From positions 1 through 39,383 of the forward strand of contig JABFRX010000255.1 of NCBI GenBank assembly GCA_013140995.1: 39,383 bases of DNA, given 5' to 3'. The number at the start of each line of letters is the position of its first letter. Position 1 is the first letter of the stretch. The notes beneath the pieces were generated by a model. That model saw only the letters and a list, made by a program, of their open reading frames with translations, searched no databases and had not been told where the DNA came from. The DNA comes from Alphaproteobacteria bacterium (GTDB taxonomy: Bacteria > Pseudomonadota > Alphaproteobacteria > Micropepsales > Micropepsaceae). Made by a program: the position numbers and the translations under genes. Below, in pieces: positions 15,376-25,914 of this stretch.

Positions 15376-16137
15376 GTGCCGTTCCCTCACCGTTTGTGGA
15401 GTCTGGCGTTGCAATCGATTGCGCGCATTCTGATCGTCGTTGCTGCCTTGCTGACCAGCGCAGGCGCGATGATGACGCGTGCCTACGAGCGCGAGCCGCC
15501 GCGCGTTGCGCATTATGTGTCCGAGTACGCCCGCGTCGGGTTCATTCTCGACCGGTCGGGCGAACTGGCGAAACTCAAGTTCGACGGGTCGGAAGAGATT
15601 TTGGTTCTGCGTTGGCAGCCGGCAGCGGGCGGCGATCGTCTGCTCGTGCGTGACGACGGTGAGGTCGTGCTGCGTATTTCGGGGCTTGGCGGCATGACTT
15701 TGTTCACGCCTGCGATCCGGGGCGGTGCTCCGGTTGCGCCCGATCGTGTCGTGCCGCCGCTGTTGCCACCGCCGCCTTCGATCGCGCTCGTGCGCGACAT
15801 CGCGGGGCGCATCATGATGCAGCTGCGCGCGGAGACGGGTAAGGAAATTTTCTTCGAGGCGAATTGGAATGCTGTTTCCGGCGATCCCGGTGCGCGGGGT
15901 ATCTTGTTCGACGCCATACGTAACGCGGGGACAGCGCTGTTCGATTTGGCGCGATCGGGACCGGGGCGCAATGCGCTTGCAAACTATCTCAACCGGGTTC
16001 GCTTCGTACAGTCGCGGTCCGCAAACATCGTTCTGCAAGGCGACATGCTTGTGGTGAATTTTTCGGTCGAACAGGGGCTCGCGGGCCGACCGTCGTCGTT
16101 CGCGATCCAGCGTCAGCTTCGGCAGATCTTCCGCTAA
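15376..16137 (+). CDS. Exported DUF4908-like protein, function unknown
   Basis: The 253-residue product starts at a GTG and has an N-terminal hydrophobic segment (ALQSIARILIVVAALLTSAGAMM, about residues 11-33), a signal peptide or anchor. The mature part has beta-rich stretches (HYVSEYARVGFILDRSG, KLKFDGSEEILVLRW), a proline-rich linker (PPLLPPPPS, about 132-140) and a helical C-terminal half. The YARVGFILDRSG opening is what I associate with DUF4908, an alphaproteobacterial family of unknown function. This assignment is from memory and was not checked by search. It is convergent with gloB, six bases apart. Confidence 0.7.
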   Translation: MPFPHRLWSLALQSIARILIVVAALLTSAGAMMTRAYEREPPRVAHYVSEYARVGFILDRSGELAKLKFDGSEEILVLRWQPAAGGDRLLVRDDGEVVLRISGLGGMTLFTPAIRGGAPVAPDRVVPPLLPPPPSIALVRDIAGRIMMQLRAETGKEIFFEANWNAVSGDPGARGILFDAIRNAGTALFDLARSGPGRNALANYLNRVRFVQSRSANIVLQGDMLVVNFSVEQGLAGRPSSFAIQRQLRQIFR

Positions 16138-16143
16138 GCGGGC

Positions 16144-16911
16144 CTACTTGAACACGTCTTTGCGGCGGCGGGTTTCGGCGAACACTTCGACGACGTCGGC
16201 CGACTCCAGCGCGAGTGATTTGCGCAGTTCTGCGCTCGCGGTGCGGAGGAACGGGTTCGTTTCGCGCTCGAGGCCGATCGTGGAGGGGATCGTCGGTTTG
16301 TTTTCGGCGCGCAAGCGTTCGACTTCGACCATGCGTTTTTTTAGGGCTGCGTTGCTGGGCTCGAGCGTAACGGCGAAGCGGCCGTTCGAGAGCGTGTATT
16401 CGTGGCCGCAATAGACGCGGGTGTCCGGGGGCAGTGCAGCAAGTTTCGAAAGGCTCGACCACATTTGCGCGGGCGTTCCTTCGAATAGCCGGCCGCAGCC
16501 CATCGCGAACATCGTATCCCCGGTGAACACGGCTTTGTCGGCTTCGAACCAAAAAGCGATGTGGCCCTTCGTGTGGGCGGGGATGTCGAAGATTTTGGCT
16601 TTGGCTTGGCCGAGCGACCAGGTGTCGCCTTCGCCTACTTCTTCGTCGATGCCTGGAATTCGCTCGCGATCGGCGCGCGGGCCGACGACGCGGGCGCCGG
16701 TCTTTTCCTTGAGCTCAAGATTGCCGCCGGTGTGGTCGAAGTGGTGATGGGTGTTCAGGATGTGGGTCAGCTTCAGGTCGTGCGTTTTCAATGCGGCGAA
16801 GACCGGCGCGGCCTCCGACGGATCAACGATGGCGACTTTGTTCGTCTGGGGTTCGTGTACCAGGTACGCGTAGTTGTCGCTGAGGCAGGGAACGAGATGA
16901 ATGTGCAGCAT
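16144..16911 (-). CDS. gloB: Hydroxyacylglutathione hydrolase (glyoxalase II)
   Basis: The 255-residue metallo-beta-lactamase-fold enzyme hydrolyses S-D-lactoylglutathione, completing methylglyoxal detoxification. The metal site THHHFDH (54-60) is present, with later ligands in YCGHEYT and FTGDTMFAMGCGRLFEG. The C-terminal domain contains the glutathione-binding NAALKKR and a REtNPFLR segment typical of glyoxalase II. It starts three bases after the malic enzyme stop and is probably translated from the same message. The pairing with malic enzyme has no obvious metabolic logic. Confidence 0.93.
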   Translation of the reverse strand: MLHIHLVPCLSDNYAYLVHEPQTNKVAIVDPSEAAPVFAALKTHDLKLTHILNTHHHFDHTGGNLELKEKTGARVVGPRADRERIPGIDEEVGEGDTWSLGQAKAKIFDIPAHTKGHIAFWFEADKAVFTGDTMFAMGCGRLFEGTPAQMWSSLSKLAALPPDTRVYCGHEYTLSNGRFAVTLEPSNAALKKRMVEVERLRAENKPTIPSTIGLERETNPFLRTASAELRKSLALESADVVEVFAETRRRKDVFK

Positions 16912-16914
16912 GGA

Positions 16915-19176
16915 TCAGCTCGATATGTTGTAGGCGGCGAGAGCGGCCATGTTGACGATGTCGTTCATCGTGGCGCCCAGAGGCGCGATCTGAATGGGCT
17001 TTTCGAGGCCGACGAGGAGCGGGCCGATGACCGTGGCGCCGCCGATCACCTCGGTCATCGTCGTCGAGATCGAGGCGGAGTGAATGGCCGGCATGATTAG
17101 CACGTTTGCTGGGCCTTTGAGGCGGCAGAACGGGTAGAGCGCCATGCGCTCCGGATCGAGCGCGACGTCGGCGTTCATTTCCCCGTCGTATTCGAAGTCG
17201 AGGCTGCGTTTGTCGAGCAGGTCAACGGCTTCGCGCACGCGCTGCGAGCGTTCGCCCCAGGGCTGGCCGAATGTCGAATAGGCGAGGAGCGCCACGCGCG
17301 GTTCGTGGCCGAATCTTCGGGCGACGGCGGCAGTTTGAATCGTGATGTCGACGAGTTCTTCCGGCGTCGGCATTTCGTGCACGTTCGTGTCGGCGACGAA
17401 GACAGTGCGGCCACGATCCAAGATGATCGAAACGCCGACAAGGCGTTCGCCGGGTTTTGGGTCGAGCACGTGGCGGATGTCGGCGAGCGCGACCGAGTAG
17501 TGGCGCGTTACGCCGGTCACCATCGCGTCGGCGTGGCCCGCTGCAACGACGGACGCACCGTAGATGTTCCGGTCGTAGGTCACCTGGCGCACGCAATCGC
17601 GGTAGAGCACGCCACGGCGTTGCCAACGTTTGAACAGCGCTTCCGAGTATTCTTGCGTGCGCGGGCTTTGGCGCGGGAACTGGATTTCGAGATCGCTAGT
17701 GTCTTCGAGAGCCGCGTGACGCACGGTCTCGCTAATCCGCTCCGGATCGCCGATCAGGATCGCTTTGCCGAGGCCTGAGCTCTGATAGGTGAGCGCCGCG
17801 CGGATGACGGCTTCTTCTTCGCCCTCCGCAAAGACCATACGTTTCGGCTGCATGCGCACGCGTGCCGTCACGCGCTGTACGATGGAGGCGACGGGGTCGA
17901 GGCGCGAGGCGAGTTGATTCTTGTATGCTTCGATGTCGGCGATCGGTTTGCGGGCTACGCCTGAGGCCATTGCGGCTTTCGCAACGGCGACGGGGATCGT
18001 CGAGATGAGGCGCGGGTCGAACGGCACCGGGATTATGTAGTCGGGGCCGAACTTGGGGCGCGTCGTGTGGTAGGCGGCTGCGACCTCATCCGGCACGTCT
18101 TGGCGTGCGAGTTCGGCAAGCGCGTTGGCGGCTGCGATCTTCATCTCGTCGTTGATCGTGCGCGCGCGAACGTCGAGCGCGCCGCGGAAGATGTAGGGGA
18201 AGCCGAGAACGTTGTTCACCTGGTTCGGGTAGTCGGAGCGGCCGGTCGCGACGATCGCATCTGGGCGCACGGCGATCACGTCTTCCGGCGTGATTTCGGG
18301 GTCGGGGTTCGCGCACGCGAAGACGATGGGCTTGGCCGCCATCGACTTCACCATGTCTTGAGTCACCGAGTCTTTGACGGAGAGGCCTAGCATGACGTCG
18401 CAGCCCACCATGGCTTCCGCGAGCGTGCGGGCCTTGCTGGTTACGGCGTGGGCCGACTTCCACTGGTTCATGCCTTCGGTGCGGCCTTTGTAGATCACGC
18501 CTTTAGTGTCGCAGAGGATCGCGTTTTCGTTTGGCATGCCCATAGCTTTGATGAGCTCAAGACAAGCGATCGCTGCAGCACCTGCGCCGTTCACAACCAT
18601 CTTCGCCGTCTTGATGTCGCGGCCGGTGAGGCGTAGCGCATTGACGAGGGCAGCCGCCGTGATGATCGCTGTGCCGTGCTGGTCGTCGTGGAAGACGGGG
18701 ATGTCCATCAACTCGCGCAAGCGCTGTTCGATGATGAAGCAGTCGGGTGCCTTGATGTCTTCGAGGTTGATGCCGCCAAATGTAGGCCCGAGATAGCGCA
18801 CGCAGTTTACGAACTGATCCACGTCGGCGGTGTCGACTTCGAGGTCGATCGAGTCGACGTCGGCGAAGCGCTTGAAGAGGACGGCCTTGCCTTCCATCAC
18901 CGGCTTCGATGCGAGCGGGCCTAAGTCGCCCAAACCTAAGATTGCAGTGCCGTTCGAGATGACTGCGACGAGATTGCCTTTTGCCGTGTAGTCGTAAACT
19001 GTGGACGGATCTTCGGCGATCGCAAGTACGGGAACGGCCACGCCCGGCGAATAAGCCAAGCTCAAGTGGCGCTGCGTTTCCATCGGCTTCGAGGGCACGA
19101 TTTCAAGCTTGCCAGGCTTGGGTTGGCTGTGAAAAAGAAGGGCTTCTTGATCCGAGAATGGACGTTTCTTCGACAT
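16915..19176 (-). CDS. maeB: NADP-dependent malic enzyme (MaeB type, with phosphotransacetylase-like domain)
   Basis: The 753-residue product fits the two-part MaeB architecture. An N-terminal malic enzyme domain (about residues 1-425) has [18 protein letters not shown] and a Rossmann [10 protein letters not shown]-terminal phosphate acetyl/butyryltransferase-like domain (about 430-753), usually inactive in catalysis and thought to be regulatory, ends with [16 protein letters not shown]. It converts malate to pyruvate and CO2 with NADP, supplying NADPH and pyruvate. ATG 19176 is chosen because sequence upstream of it (a frame to 19440) is intergenic in character. It is divergent from mutS and followed by gloB in the same unit. 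Confidence 0.94.
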   Translation of the reverse strand: MSKKRPFSDQEALLFHSQPKPGKLEIVPSKPMETQRHLSLAYSPGVAVPVLAIAEDPSTVYDYTAKGNLVAVISNGTAILGLGDLGPLASKPVMEGKAVLFKRFADVDSIDLEVDTADVDQFVNCVRYLGPTFGGINLEDIKAPDCFIIEQRLRELMDIPVFHDDQHGTAIITAAALVNALRLTGRDIKTAKMVVNGAGAAAIACLELIKAMGMPNENAILCDTKGVIYKGRTEGMNQWKSAHAVTSKARTLAEAMVGCDVMLGLSVKDSVTQDMVKSMAAKPIVFACANPDPEITPEDVIAVRPDAIVATGRSDYPNQVNNVLGFPYIFRGALDVRARTINDEMKIAAANALAELARQDVPDEVAAAYHTTRPKFGPDYIIPVPFDPRLISTIPVAVAKAAMASGVARKPIADIEAYKNQLASRLDPVASIVQRVTARVRMQPKRMVFAEGEEEAVIRAALTYQSSGLGKAILIGDPERISETVRHAALEDTSDLEIQFPRQSPRTQEYSEALFKRWQRRGVLYRDCVRQVTYDRNIYGASVVAAGHADAMVTGVTRHYSVALADIRHVLDPKPGERLVGVSIILDRGRTVFVADTNVHEMPTPEELVDITIQTAAVARRFGHEPRVALLAYSTFGQPWGERSQRVREAVDLLDKRSLDFEYDGEMNADVALDPERMALYPFCRLKGPANVLIMPAIHSASISTTMTEVIGGATVIGPLLVGLEKPIQIAPLGATMNDIVNMAALAAYNISS

Positions 19177-19288
19177 GGACCTGCCGTGTTGTTCGCGCGG
19201 GGTGCGCCCGTCTCTACGCGGGCGGCTTCCTTTGAGAGTTGAATACAGGCCGTCCACAGGGTGGCACAAGGGCTCTGGCCGCCCACCC

Positions 19289-19342
19289 GAAATTTCTCCG
19301 CCTGCGGCTCCGAAATTTCGACCGCCCCGCAGCGGGGGCGGT
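19289..19342. repeat. REP-like palindromic element between maeB and mutS
   Basis: Two copies of the self-complementary GAAATTTC (19289-19296 and 19312-19319) flank a GC-rich segment with its own dyad. They are followed by ACCGCCCC (19321-19328) pairing with GGGGCGGT (19335-19342). The combination resembles the short intergenic repeats scattered through many alphaproteobacterial genomes. Its copy number here cannot be judged from one window. Confidence 0.45.
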
Positions 19343-19356
19343 ATTGTCGTTTGGTG

Positions 19357-22044
19357 ATGATCGCTGCCCCCCCACCCGAGCGCGAGGACGAACGCACGAC
19401 GCCTATGATGGCGCAGTTCCTTGCGATCAAGCGGGAGCATGCGGATTATCTGCTGTTCTACCGGATGGGCGACTTCTACGAGCTGTTCTTCGATGACGCC
19501 GTGAAGGCGTCGGCAGCGCTCGATATCGCGCTAACCAAGCGGGGCAAGCACAACGACGCCGACATCCCGATGTGCGGGGTGCCGGTGCATTCGGCGGAGA
19601 GCTATTTGCTCACGCTGATCCGCAAGGGTTTCAAAGTCGCGGTCTGCGAGCAGACGGAGGATCCCGCGGAGGCGAAGAAGCGCGGCTCCAAGTCGGTCGT
19701 GGCGCGCGCGGTCGTGCGTGTGGTGACACCGGGGACGCTGACGGAAGATCAGTTGCTGTCGGCGCGGCGGCATAACTATCTTGCGGCGCTGGCGCGGGCT
19801 GCCGGTGCTTACGCTTTGGCGTGGGCGGATATTTCGGATGGGTCGTTTCATGTGACGGCGGTCGAGCCAGCGATGCTGTTGCAGACTTTGGCGCGGATCG
19901 AACCGGCCGAGCTCTTGGTGCCAGATGCGTTGGCGACGGAGGGGCAGATCGCGCCGCTCGTGCGCGAGATGGGTGCTCGAGCGACGTTGCTCCCGGCGCT
20001 CAAGTTCGACTCGTCCGTCGGCGAGCGGCTGTTGAAGTCGCAGCTGAATGTTGCGGCGCTCGACGCATTCGGAAGTTTTTCGCGGGCCGAGATTGCGGCG
20101 GCCGGTGCGTTGTTGGGCTATTTGGAGCTGACGCAAAAGGGCAAGCTGCCCGCGCTCTCCCCGCCGCGGCAGCAGGCGCAGACTCATGTGATGGCAATGG
20201 ATGCGGCGACGCGGCGCAATCTTGAGCTTGTGCAAACGCTCTCCGGCGAGTTTCAGGGGAGTTTGCTTGCGGTTATTGACCGGACATTGACGGCGGCGGG
20301 CGGACGGGAGCTTTCCGAGCGTTTGCTGGCGCCGCTGACCGACGTCGGTGCGATCGAAGCGCGGCTCGACGGCGTCGACCATTTTGCGCGCAACACGCCT
20401 TCGCGTGAGACGACGCGGGGCGTGCTTAGGCGAATGCCGGATATGGCGCGTGCGTTGTCGCGGATTAGCGTCGATCGGGGCGGTCCGCGCGATCTGGGCG
20501 CGGTGCGCGATGCGTTGGCTCTCTCCGACGTTTTGGCTGAGGCGGTGACGCGGAATGACGGCGCGCTGTCGGCCTTGCCCCAATCGCTGGCACGGGAACT
20601 GAAGCGGCTTGAGGAAACGGGTTCCGCGGTTGGTGCGCTGTCGGCCAAGCTTGATCGCGTGCTGGGGCCTGATTTGCCGATGTTGGCGCGTGATGGCGGG
20701 TTCGTCGCGCAGGGTGCGCATGAGCGGCTCGATCAGGCACGGACGCTGCGTGACGATGCGCGGCGGGTGATCGTCGAACTTGAGGGACGGTTAAAGAATG
20801 AGACGGGAATTGCGTCGTTGAAAGTGCGGCACAACGGTGTGCTCGGCTATCACATCGAGATCACCGCGGCGAACGCGGAGAAATTGAAGACGACGGACGC
20901 CGGCCGCGCGTTCATTCACCGGCAAACGACGGCTCAAGCGCAGCGGCATACGAATGCGGAGCTGTCGGACCTTGCGTCGAAGATCGCGGATGCGGCGGGC
21001 GAGGCGATTGCGATTGAGTTACAGCTGTTCGATCAGCTGGTCGACGAGGTAAAGGCGGCGAGCGGGGCGCTTGGTGAGATCGCGGGTGTCGTGGCGCGGT
21101 TGGATGTGCTCGCGGGTCTTGGCGAGCTTGCGGTCGAGGCGGACTTTGTGCGGCCGTCGATCACGCCGGGGCTCGCGTTCAAGATCATGCGTGGTCGGCA
21201 TCCGGTGGTCGAAGCTGCCCTGAAACGCGACGCGCAGGGGTTTGTCGCGAACGATTGCGACTTGTCTGGAAACGGAGTCGGGCGGCTTTGGCTCGTCACC
21301 GGCCCCAACATGGCCGGCAAGTCGACCTTTCTTCGCCAGAACGCGCTGATTGCGATTTTGGCGCAGGCGGGGTCATTCGTGCCGGCGGCGAGTGCTGAGA
21401 TCGGCGTGGTCGATCGCCTATTCAGCCGCGTCGGCGCGGCCGACGATCTCGCGCGCGGGCGTTCGACATTTATGGTCGAGATGGTGGAGACGGCGGCGAT
21501 TTTGAACCAAGCGACGGAACGCTCGCTTGTCATTCTCGATGAGATCGGGCGCGGTACGGCGACGTTCGACGGCCTGTCGATCGCATGGGCGACGGTCGAG
21601 CGGCTGAACGGCGTCAACCGTTCGCGTGCGCTGTTCGCGACGCACTATCACGAGTTAACGGGCCTGGCGCAGCGGCTCGACGGCGTCGCAAACGTGACCG
21701 TTCGCGTGAAGGAGTGGCAGGGTGGGATCGTGTTTCTTCACGAAGTCGCGCCGGGGGCGGCCGACCGGTCTTACGGCATCCAGGTTGCGAAGCTCGCCGG
21801 GTTGCCCGCCGACGTGTTGAAACGTGCGCAAGATGTGCTCCATGCGCTGGAGCGCGGCGATAGCGGGCGGCGGGCGAAGACGATGGTCGACGAATTGCCG
21901 TTGTTTGCGGCTGCTGCGCTGTCGCAAGCTGCGCCACGCGAATCGGAGATCGAGGCGCGGCTCAAGGCTCTCAATGTCGATGAGCTGAGTGCGCGCGACG
22001 CGTTGCAGATGCTCTACGACCTCAAAGCGCTGACCAAGGAGTAG
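19357..22044 (+). CDS. mutS: DNA mismatch repair protein MutS
   Basis: The 895-residue protein recognises base mismatches and small loops and recruits MutL. The mismatch-wedge Phe-x-Glu is in GDFYELFF (F40, E42). The ATPase has Walker A GPNMAGKST (from about residue 649), Walker B VILDEIGRGTATFDG and the ATHYHEL switch. The C terminus has a short helical extension. ATG 19357 is preferred. The open frame extends to 19261 through the palindromic repeat, which is unlikely to be coding. The next gene starts three bases after the stop. Confidence 0.96.
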   Translation: MIAAPPPEREDERTTPMMAQFLAIKREHADYLLFYRMGDFYELFFDDAVKASAALDIALTKRGKHNDADIPMCGVPVHSAESYLLTLIRKGFKVAVCEQTEDPAEAKKRGSKSVVARAVVRVVTPGTLTEDQLLSARRHNYLAALARAAGAYALAWADISDGSFHVTAVEPAMLLQTLARIEPAELLVPDALATEGQIAPLVREMGARATLLPALKFDSSVGERLLKSQLNVAALDAFGSFSRAEIAAAGALLGYLELTQKGKLPALSPPRQQAQTHVMAMDAATRRNLELVQTLSGEFQGSLLAVIDRTLTAAGGRELSERLLAPLTDVGAIEARLDGVDHFARNTPSRETTRGVLRRMPDMARALSRISVDRGGPRDLGAVRDALALSDVLAEAVTRNDGALSALPQSLARELKRLEETGSAVGALSAKLDRVLGPDLPMLARDGGFVAQGAHERLDQARTLRDDARRVIVELEGRLKNETGIASLKVRHNGVLGYHIEITAANAEKLKTTDAGRAFIHRQTTAQAQRHTNAELSDLASKIADAAGEAIAIELQLFDQLVDEVKAASGALGEIAGVVARLDVLAGLGELAVEADFVRPSITPGLAFKIMRGRHPVVEAALKRDAQGFVANDCDLSGNGVGRLWLVTGPNMAGKSTFLRQNALIAILAQAGSFVPAASAEIGVVDRLFSRVGAADDLARGRSTFMVEMVETAAILNQATERSLVILDEIGRGTATFDGLSIAWATVERLNGVNRSRALFATHYHELTGLAQRLDGVANVTVRVKEWQGGIVFLHEVAPGAADRSYGIQVAKLAGLPADVLKRAQDVLHALERGDSGRRAKTMVDELPLFAAAALSQAAPRESEIEARLKALNVDELSARDALQMLYDLKALTKE

Positions 22045-22047
22045 ACG

Positions 22048-22563
22048 ATGGACGGGTTTCAGATGTCCGACTGGGTTGCCATCGTGTCGGCCGCGATCTC
22101 GGTTCTGGCGCTGATGCTGAACATCGTCATCACGTCGCGGCAGACGCGGGTCAGTGTCGAGAACTTCAAGTTTAATAACGATACGCAGTTGATGAGTTGG
22201 GCGAACCGCGTGGTCGTTGCGATGGCGGAGGCGTATCATCTGACGGGCAAGTCGGAAACCCATCCCCTGGCAACGAGCTTGTCGGCGCTGATCGATGAGG
22301 GGCGGTGGTTTTTCCCGAACATCGGGAAGAAGGAGACCGATAATGAAAAGCCTGGCGCCTATCGCGGGACGCGGCAAGCGGTGCTCGACCACATCGTTGC
22401 AGTCTACGACGCCGTCGTTGCGATGCCCAATGCCGACGATCAGGCTTGGCAACAGCAGATGAGCAGTATTCATAGGGCTCGGCGGCACTTCGTGACAGAG
22501 ATTCAGCAAGCGGTCGATCCGCGGCGGCGGGCTTGGGTGATGGATCGGTTCAGGAAGTTTTGA
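22048..22563 (+). CDS. Membrane-anchored protein of unknown function
   Basis: The 171-residue product has one N-terminal membrane segment (WVAIVSAAISVLALMLNIVIT, about residues 9-29). A soluble, largely helical part with several tryptophans follows (LMSWANRVVVAMAEAYHL, DEGRWFFPNIGKKE, DDQAWQQQMSSIHRARRHF). I recognise no family. Arginine-rich ends (RQTRV just after the helix, DPRRRAWVMDRFRKF at the C terminus) suggest a cytoplasmic body. It lies between mutS and a GFA-type gene with three-base gaps on both sides, so it is probably co-transcribed, without an obvious functional link to mismatch repair. Confidence 0.65.
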   Translation: MDGFQMSDWVAIVSAAISVLALMLNIVITSRQTRVSVENFKFNNDTQLMSWANRVVVAMAEAYHLTGKSETHPLATSLSALIDEGRWFFPNIGKKETDNEKPGAYRGTRQAVLDHIVAVYDAVVAMPNADDQAWQQQMSSIHRARRHFVTEIQQAVDPRRRAWVMDRFRKF

Positions 22564-22566
22564 GCG

Positions 22567-23043
22567 ATGGCGAAGTTTCCGGCTGAAGGTGGATGTACAT
22601 GCCGGGCGGTGCGGTATCGCATGACGACGAAGCCGTTGTTCGTGCACGGCTGTCATTGCACCTGGTGCCAGCGTGAAACGGGCTCCGCGTTCGTGCTCAA
22701 CGCGATGATTGAGACGGACAGGTTGAAGCTCTTGAGCGGGACGCCCGAGGTGGTGAAGACACCCTCGAATAGCGGCAAGGGGCAGAAGATCGTTCGTTGT
22801 CCGATGTGCCGGGTCGCCCTATGGAGCCACTATGCGGGAGCGGGTTTGAAGGCCGCGTTCGTGCGCGTGGGTGCGCTCGATGACCCGAACCTCTGTCCGC
22901 CGGATGTTCACATCTTTACGTCGACGAAGCAGAAATGGTTGGACCTGCCGGACAAGGTGCCTGTCATGAAAGGATACTATGTCCGCGAAAGGCTATGGCC
23001 TGCCGACAGTTTGAAGCGGCGCGCCGTCATGATGGGCGGGTGA
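22567..23043 (+). CDS. GFA / CENP-V fold zinc protein
   Basis: The 158-residue product has the zinc-binding cysteine pattern of the glutathione-dependent formaldehyde-activating (GFA) family: GGCTCRAVRYRM (about 8-19), GCHCTWCQRETGSAF (about 30-44) and CPMCRVALWSHY (about 78-89), with DVHIFTSTKQKWLDLP toward the end. Many family members are not proven formaldehyde enzymes, so only the fold is claimed. The gene begins three bases after the stop of the preceding membrane protein. Confidence 0.85.
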   Translation: MAKFPAEGGCTCRAVRYRMTTKPLFVHGCHCTWCQRETGSAFVLNAMIETDRLKLLSGTPEVVKTPSNSGKGQKIVRCPMCRVALWSHYAGAGLKAAFVRVGALDDPNLCPPDVHIFTSTKQKWLDLPDKVPVMKGYYVRERLWPADSLKRRAVMMGG

Positions 23044-23074
23044 CTGGCTTCCGGCGCGATGCCATAGTGGCGGC

Positions 23075-25840
23075 ATGAATCCCAAACGCGAAGCCCTTGC
23101 CGACTCGCTTGCCGCACTCGCGGGCAAGGGAAGTGCCGATTCGGTAAAGCTGAAAACGGCAGCGTTGCCTTTGCTCAAACACGCGCTGGCGGAAGGGCGT
23201 GCGCAGGCGCGGACGTATCTGGAGAGTGGCGGGACCGGTCTTGGAACGGCGAAAATGCTTTCTGCTAGTACCGATGCGCTGATCGAAGCACTCTATCGGT
23301 TTACCGTCGAGCATGTGTTCACGGCGCAGAACCCGACGGACTCCGAGCATATCGCGGTAGTCGCGGTTGGTGGCTATGGGCGCGGGACGCTCGCACCGGG
23401 TTCAGACGTCGACCTTCTGTTTCTGTTGCCGTTCAAGCAGACGGCGTGGGGCGAGTGCGTGGTCGAGTTCGTTTTGCACTTGCTTTGGGACTTAGGCCTC
23501 AAGGTCGGGCACGCGACGCGTTCGATTGACGAGTGCGTGCGCTTGGCGAAGGCCGATCATACGATCCGCACGGCGATCCTTGAGACGCGGTTTCTGTGCG
23601 GCCAGGAGAGCTTGTTCGACAGGCTCAAGGTGACGTTCGCGAAAGACGTCGTCACGGGCTCCGGCCGCAGCTTCGTGGAAGCGAAGTTGGACGAGCGCGC
23701 GCGGCGCCACAAGGGTCACGGCGAAAGCCGCTACTTGGTCGAGCCGAATGTCAAGGACGGCAAGGGCGGCTTGCGCGATCTGCACACGTTGTTCTGGATC
23801 GCGAAGTACCTCCATCGCGTCGAGGATACGTCGGAGTTGGTGAACACGGGGCTTTTTACGGTAGACGAGTTTAAGGCCTTCGCGGATGCCGAGGAGTTTC
23901 TTTGGCTCGTGCGTTGTCACATGCACTTCTTGGCGGGCAGAGCGGAAGAGCGGTTGGCGTTCGACATGCAGGTCGATGTGGCGCGGCGGTTCGGCTATCA
24001 GGACCAAGGCGGGGAGCGGGGCGTCGAGCGTTTCATGCAGCGCTACTTTTTGGTCGCCAAAACCGTTGGCGATTTGACGCGCATATTCTGCGCGGCGCTG
24101 GAAGCGCAGAACCAAAAGCCTTGGCCGGTGTTCGGCCGCATTATCACTGGCGTCGGCCGCAAGCGTGTGGACGCCGACGGGTTTTTCATTGAGCAAGGGC
24201 GTGTGAATATCGACGGGCCGGAGGTTCTGCGAAGCAATCCGGTCAGTTTCTTGCGGCTTTTTCGCATAGCGGACGACAAGGGTGCGGATATTCACCCCGA
24301 CGCGTTGAAGTATGTGACGCGTAATATCGCGCTCGTTGACGACAAACTGCGTGCCGATGGCGATGCCAACAAGATGTTCCTGGAAATCCTGGCTTCGCGG
24401 CGCGATCCGGAGCGTGTCCTTCGCATGATGAACGAAGCCGGCGTGTTCGGTGCGTTCGTGCCGGACTTCGGGCGGATCGTCGCGAAGATGCAGTTCAATA
24501 TGTATCACCACTATACGGTGGACGAGCACTTGATCCGCGCGATCGGCCATCTCGCAAAAATCGAGCGCGGCGACTACAAGGACGAGCACCCGGTCGCGAA
24601 CGAGATCATTCACAAGGTCCTGTCGCGTGAGGTGCTCTACGTCGCGATGCTGTTGCACGATATCGCGAAGGGGCGCGAGGGCGACCATTCGGAAGTTGGC
24701 GAGGAGATCGCGCTTTCACTCTGTCCGCGGCTCGGCATGACGGCGGACGAAACGGAGACGGTCGCCTGGCTCGTGCTCAATCATCTCGTGATGAGCGATG
24801 TCGCGCAGAAGCGCGACCTCTCGGACCCTAAGACCATCCGCGATTTCGTGGCTGTGGTGCAGTCGCCGGAGCGGCTTCGCTTGTTGTTGTGTTTGACGGT
24901 TGCCGACATTCGCGCGGTCGGACCCGGGGTTTGGAACGGCTGGAAGGGTCAGTTGCTCAGGCAACTCTATTGGGAGGCCGAGGCGCAAATGCTTGGCGGG
25001 TTCAGCGCGACGGCGCGCCCGCAGATGGTGGCGCAGGCGAAGGCCGCCTTGGTGCAGCGCTTGGCCGACTGGCCAGAGGCGCAGCGCGAGCGGGCCTTGG
25101 CGCGGCACTACGATCCCTATTGGCTTGCGCTCGATACGAATACGCACGAGGCGCAGGCGCGGCAGATGCATTTGGCCGAGCAAGCGGGTCAAATCGAGAG
25201 CACGTTCAGTTTGACAGCCAAGACCGACGAGTTCCGGTCGGTGACCGAGGTTTCGATTTTCACTGGCGACCATTCCGGTCTGTTTTCGCAACTCGCCGGC
25301 GCGTTTGCGATGTGCGGTGCGAACATCGTTGACGCCAAGATTTTCACGACAACCGACGGCATGGCGATCGACCTCTTCTCGATCCAGGATGCCGAGGGGC
25401 GGCCACTTGGCGACGAGCGCCGGATCGAGCGTCTGCGCGATACGGCGATGCGGGTCTTGGGCGGCGACGTCGTTCCGCGCTCCGTCATCGACGCACGGCA
25501 GGTTCGCCGGCGCGAAGAAGCGTTCCGCGTGGAACCTCGGGTGCTCGTCGATAACAGCGCGTCGGATTCGCATACCGTGATCGAGGTCAATGGTCGCGAC
25601 CGGCCGGGGCTTCTGCACGATCTCACGCGCGGCCTGCACGTGGCGGGCTTGTCGATCCATTCGGCGCAGATTGCGACCTACGGCGAGCGGGCGATCGACG
25701 TCTTCTATGTGAAGGATGGTTACGGGCGGAAAGTTACGCATCCGGCGCGCATCGAGTCGGTCAAGGCGGCGTTGCTGGAAGCGCTCGGCGATGGTGGTGT
25801 CCGGGTACCGCGGCGGGCGCGGCCGCAGGCCAAAGGTTAA
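23075..25840 (+). CDS. glnD: [Protein-PII] uridylyltransferase / uridylyl-removing enzyme
   Basis: The 921-residue bifunctional nitrogen sensor adds UMP to PII proteins when glutamine is low and removes it when high. The nucleotidyltransferase active site [19 protein letters not shown] lies at about residues 98-116. The HD hydrolase domain ([20 protein letters not shown]) is near 520-540. Two C-terminal ACT domains ([20 protein letters not shown] near 725 and [20 protein letters not shown] near 835) bind glutamine. Length and domain order are normal. No strong ribosome site precedes the ATG, but the conserved region agrees with this start. Confidence 0.96.
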   Translation: MNPKREALADSLAALAGKGSADSVKLKTAALPLLKHALAEGRAQARTYLESGGTGLGTAKMLSASTDALIEALYRFTVEHVFTAQNPTDSEHIAVVAVGGYGRGTLAPGSDVDLLFLLPFKQTAWGECVVEFVLHLLWDLGLKVGHATRSIDECVRLAKADHTIRTAILETRFLCGQESLFDRLKVTFAKDVVTGSGRSFVEAKLDERARRHKGHGESRYLVEPNVKDGKGGLRDLHTLFWIAKYLHRVEDTSELVNTGLFTVDEFKAFADAEEFLWLVRCHMHFLAGRAEERLAFDMQVDVARRFGYQDQGGERGVERFMQRYFLVAKTVGDLTRIFCAALEAQNQKPWPVFGRIITGVGRKRVDADGFFIEQGRVNIDGPEVLRSNPVSFLRLFRIADDKGADIHPDALKYVTRNIALVDDKLRADGDANKMFLEILASRRDPERVLRMMNEAGVFGAFVPDFGRIVAKMQFNMYHHYTVDEHLIRAIGHLAKIERGDYKDEHPVANEIIHKVLSREVLYVAMLLHDIAKGREGDHSEVGEEIALSLCPRLGMTADETETVAWLVLNHLVMSDVAQKRDLSDPKTIRDFVAVVQSPERLRLLLCLTVADIRAVGPGVWNGWKGQLLRQLYWEAEAQMLGGFSATARPQMVAQAKAALVQRLADWPEAQRERALARHYDPYWLALDTNTHEAQARQMHLAEQAGQIESTFSLTAKTDEFRSVTEVSIFTGDHSGLFSQLAGAFAMCGANIVDAKIFTTTDGMAIDLFSIQDAEGRPLGDERRIERLRDTAMRVLGGDVVPRSVIDARQVRRREEAFRVEPRVLVDNSASDSHTVIEVNGRDRPGLLHDLTRGLHVAGLSIHSAQIATYGERAIDVFYVKDGYGRKVTHPARIESVKAALLEALGDGGVRVPRRARPQAKG

Positions 25841-25914
25841 GGGATTCCGGGCACTTGCGGGCCTCATGCGCTTCTGCGCATAACCCCGGTCGCTTTGATG
25901 ATACCTTGGACTTG

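Noticed and set aside
15118-16038. Minus-strand frame of 306 codons opposite the DUF4908-like gene
   Set aside because: Arg/Gln/His-rich shadow. The plus frame has a signal peptide and ordered secondary structure.
19177-19440. N-terminal extension of the malic enzyme to 19440
   Set aside because: It would run through the palindromic repeat and into mutS. The conserved MaeB sequence begins at the ATG at 19176.
19531-20721. Minus-strand frame of 396 codons inside mutS
   Set aside because: An antisense shadow of mutS with Arg/Gln-rich low-information sequence.
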